A DNA stretch of 64,000 nucleotides from Brassicibacter mesophilus (GTDB taxonomy: Bacteria > Bacillota > Clostridia > Tissierellales > Proteiniboraceae), in contig NZ_JBNPXI010000024.1 in NCBI RefSeq assembly GCF_050433385.1, positions 5,661 through 69,660 on the forward strand. The letters are read 5' to 3'. Positions 61,914 to 64,000 of this stretch are shown piece after piece (within the stretch, counting starts at the first letter, position 1; the number at the start of each line of letters is the position of its first letter). Under the pieces are notes generated by a model that worked only from the letters and a program-made list of their open reading frames with translations, had not been told where the DNA came from and made no database searches. The position numbers and the translations under genes are program-made.

Positions 61914-61940
61914 AAAGCCTTATAAATCAAGGCTTTTTTT
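61914..61940 (+). terminator. Terminator at the left end of the IS
   Basis: An 8-bp stem (61914-61921 with 61929-61936) followed by a T run, ahead of the transposase promoter region. A second hairpin (GGCGTTT/AAAACGCC) lies just left of it. Confidence 0.7.
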
Positions 61941-62036
61941 AATACAAAATAAAACAACTCCTCACTGGTTTGTGGTAAAATTTAAGTACGACCAAAAACT
62001 TTACGCATATTAAACCTCGAAAGGAGTTGTACCTAA

Positions 62037-63503
62037 ATGATATCATACAAACAGCTTTCTTTGGCAGATATTTATTCAGATTGCCAAGATAAATTTGAAA
62101 ATGACAAACCTGTGTTTTTGTCGCTTCTCGAAAAACATATTAGCCTTGATGAAATTGTCCCGGTTTCCTTTCGAAACCATTTTTATGCATCTACGGGACG
62201 CTCTCGTAAATACCCTTTAAATGCTTTGCTTTGGGCTTTGATTATCCAGCGTATTTTTTCTATTCCTACTGATTCTTTGCTTCTGGTTTTCCTTCATTAC
62301 TCCAAAGCTCTACGCGATTTCTGCGGCTTTACTAAAGTTCCTGACGCTTCCAAAATCACTCGTTTTAAACAAAACTTCCTTCCTAACTTGCAATCATTTT
62401 TTGAGCATCTCGTTGACATTACAGAGTCTATCTGTCAAAAGTTAGACCCAGAAAAAGCTGCTATGACAATCTTTGATTCCTCTGGCATCGAGGCTTTTGT
62501 CACCGAAAACAATCCCAAATATGCTAACCGCATTATAAAACAACTGAAAACCTATTCCAAAACCATGAACTACGATAAAAGCTATGACCCTTATAAGGCT
62601 GCTTACAAATCTATGCCTTCCCATGCAGCTTCCAATCCACAAATCAAACAACTTTATATCAATGGCCATTTCTGTTATGTCTATAAATTTGGCCTTATAA
62701 CCAATGGTTTTGGTATCCCTAGAAATATTACTTTTTACAACAAGGATTTTTTCGATGCCCATCCTGAAATTCTTGTAGAGAAAAAATCTGACTCGCCCGA
62801 TGAAGATAAATCTGTCCATGATGCAAAACTTTTAATACCAACACTTAAAGACTTTTTTACAAAACATCCATTGATCAATCCAAAAACTTTTATTGGTGAT
62901 GCTGCTTTTGATTCCATCCAGATTTACAAAGATCTCCTAAGCGATACTTTTGGTGTAAACAGGCATTTTTCAAAAGCTTTTATTCCTCTGAATAAGCGTT
63001 CCAACCTTGAAAACAAGGACTATACCATCAACGAAGACGGGATTCCCTGCTGTCCTCATGATGATTCTCTTTTAATGAAACCGGAAAGTACATCCAAGCT
63101 CAGAAACGGCATCACACGGTTTAAGTTTTCATGCCCTAAAGTTAAGTGGATAAAAGACAATAACGGAAAACGTCGACGCCAGTGTTTCTGTGAATCTCCT
63201 TGTACTAATTCCCCCTCAGGACGCATGATATATATTTACCCTGAAAAAGATTTAAGGGCCTACCCTGGCACTCTGCGTGGTGATAAACAATGGCATCAGA
63301 CTTACAAGATACGGTCTGTTATGGAGCAATCAATCAACCATTTTAAAGAAAACCTATGTGTAGCCGGTCGCAAAACCCAGAATGCCAAAACCTTACATGC
63401 TGATTTATTACTGGCTGGAATCTCTCAATTGGTCACTGTTGTTCTTGCAGATAAAATTCATCGTCATGAGTATATTCGCAGCTTCAAGCCTCTGATAGCG
63501 TAA
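62037..63503 (+). CDS. Transposase, IS1182-like DDE
   Basis: 488 residues. The N-terminal DUF772 region reads ASTGRSRKYPLNALLWALIIQRIFSIPTDSL. The DDE core includes MTIFDSSGIEAF (first Asp), KTFIGDAAFDS (second Asp) and a C-terminal region with VMEQSINHFKENL (likely Glu). A Cys-rich insert (CFCESPCTN) precedes it. The gene appears intact: no stop or shift, and AAAGGAG upstream of the ATG. Its codon use is GC-richer than its neighbours, which fits recent arrival. Confidence 0.92.
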   Translation: MISYKQLSLADIYSDCQDKFENDKPVFLSLLEKHISLDEIVPVSFRNHFYASTGRSRKYPLNALLWALIIQRIFSIPTDSLLLVFLHYSKALRDFCGFTKVPDASKITRFKQNFLPNLQSFFEHLVDITESICQKLDPEKAAMTIFDSSGIEAFVTENNPKYANRIIKQLKTYSKTMNYDKSYDPYKAAYKSMPSHAASNPQIKQLYINGHFCYVYKFGLITNGFGIPRNITFYNKDFFDAHPEILVEKKSDSPDEDKSVHDAKLLIPTLKDFFTKHPLINPKTFIGDAAFDSIQIYKDLLSDTFGVNRHFSKAFIPLNKRSNLENKDYTINEDGIPCCPHDDSLLMKPESTSKLRNGITRFKFSCPKVKWIKDNNGKRRRQCFCESPCTNSPSGRMIYIYPEKDLRAYPGTLRGDKQWHQTYKIRSVMEQSINHFKENLCVAGRKTQNAKTLHADLLLAGISQLVTVVLADKIHRHEYIRSFKPLIA

Positions 63504-63650
63504 TCTTCAATAAGTCAATAATTCATAGAGCTTATTAAAGTGCGTCTTTTTTTGCACTACAACATTTTTATTCTAAAAAATCTCGCCGTAATTTTGCTGT
63601 TTAGTATAAGTTTATGACTATCTTCTTTTTTTACAGAGTTTCGCAATTAC

Positions 63651-63845
63651 TTATTCTAAATTTCTCATTCTTACTATCTTAAACATACGAAAATCACTTT
63701 TCTCTAAATCATAACCAAAAGCATACCAAGAGTACCATTTATAGAAAACATGTATGATATTGCATTTAACTATTCGAGTATCACTATTAAGATTCGTGTA
63801 TTGAAATGAAGCTGTTTTATTATATTGAATAGCTTCTTTTAACAT
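63651..63845 (-). pseudogene. WYL-domain fragment of a YafY-type regulator
   Basis: 64 residues matching only the WYL core (LKEAIQYNKTASFQYTNLN, WYSWYAFGYDLEKSDFRMFKIVRM). The HTH upstream and the WCX extension downstream are both absent, and no ribosome binding site is seen. It is related to, but not identical with, the intact regulator at 56569-57483. The remaining sequence to 64000 shows no gene. Confidence 0.7.
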
Positions 63846-64000
63846 AGAAATATAGAAAATTATACTTCTGTTCTCATTTACTATAGAAAAATCAATATTT
63901 AGTGCATAATTAACCCGTTGTGCTAGTTAAAATTTACAAATAGAAAAACCCCAGAACATTATGTTAACCTATCATTAATAACGACAAAGAAATTAAGATA

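Larger units (their letters stand above)
61890..63605 (+). mobile_element. Insertion sequence with an IS1182-like transposase (ends approximate)
   Basis: A block of distinctly higher GC and different codon use than its surroundings, centred on one transposase gene. Candidate ends are the ACGCCGAAAG region near 61907-61917 and the inverted ACGGCGAGA region near 63580-63590, matching only partly, so the borders are uncertain. A hairpin terminator at the left end would shield it from incoming transcription. Confidence 0.55.

Overview
The window is AT-rich DNA with the hallmarks of a low-GC Gram-positive anaerobe, most likely a spore-forming member of the Clostridia. The evidence is strong AGGAGG ribosome binding sites, frequent GTG and TTG starts, two T-box leaders, a GlpP antiterminator, a Spo0E-type tail, an archaeal-type aspartyl-tRNA synthetase, many Na+-coupled transporters, and short intergenic regions ending in hairpin terminators. 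I saw no rRNA, tRNA, CRISPR array or prophage. The only intact mobile element is one insertion sequence near the right end.

Layout. 1-7.3 kb: end of an anchored coiled-coil protein, MATE and MFS pumps, an NSS amino-acid symporter under a T-box, galM and a LysM protein. 7.3-11.8 kb: a c-di-GMP module (GGDEF protein, PAS-GGDEF-EAL protein, Spo0E-tailed protein) behind a TetR regulator and a perfect 18-bp palindrome. 11.9-17.5 kb: a nucleotidyltransferase, a DUF6320 plus acyltransferase pair, a UBA-like membrane protein and an OmpR/HK two-component system. 17.8-25.7 kb: an nhaC-like gene with argH, an MFS pump, a T-box with archaeal-type AspRS, DUF4438 and NUDIX. 25.7-31.7 kb: an envelope-sensing cluster (two lipoproteins and an orphan kinase) and a TcyP-like cystine symporter. 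32-36 kb: a polysaccharide O-acetylation cluster (DHHW, MBOAT, DUF4358, SGNH). 36.4-41.4 kb: msrB, helD, glpP, a methyltransferase and ridA. 41.5-48.4 kb: a five-gene peptide-type ABC transporter. 48.9-53.8 kb: a HAD protein, a BCCT transporter with a long leader, an interrupted old-yellow-enzyme gene, and xre-def. 54-64 kb: an accessory, partly decayed region of acetyltransferases, a VOC protein, a WYL regulator, an alpha/beta hydrolase lipoprotein, gene remnants and an IS.

Most unusual content. (1) The ABC transporter at 41.5-48.4 kb has a substrate-binding protein whose SBP_bac_5 fold appears circularly permuted: the usual C-terminal segment comes first, right after the lipobox. Its two permeases carry N-terminal membrane extensions of about 180 and 230 residues. 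(2) The BCCT gene has a consensus-like promoter, about 320 nt of leader, and a terminator whose G-U pairs fit only the sense RNA. It matches no riboswitch class I can recognise. (3) The AspRS leader appears to have one Stem I followed by two complete T-box/terminator modules. (4) An old-yellow-enzyme gene is broken by one in-frame TGA where YqjM has Trp.

Functionally, much of the window concerns exchange of amino acids, peptides, cystine and osmolytes with the medium, control of those genes through RNA leaders, and cell-surface modification and sensing. Start codons were moved from the longest ORF wherever a Shine-Dalgarno sequence favoured an internal codon.
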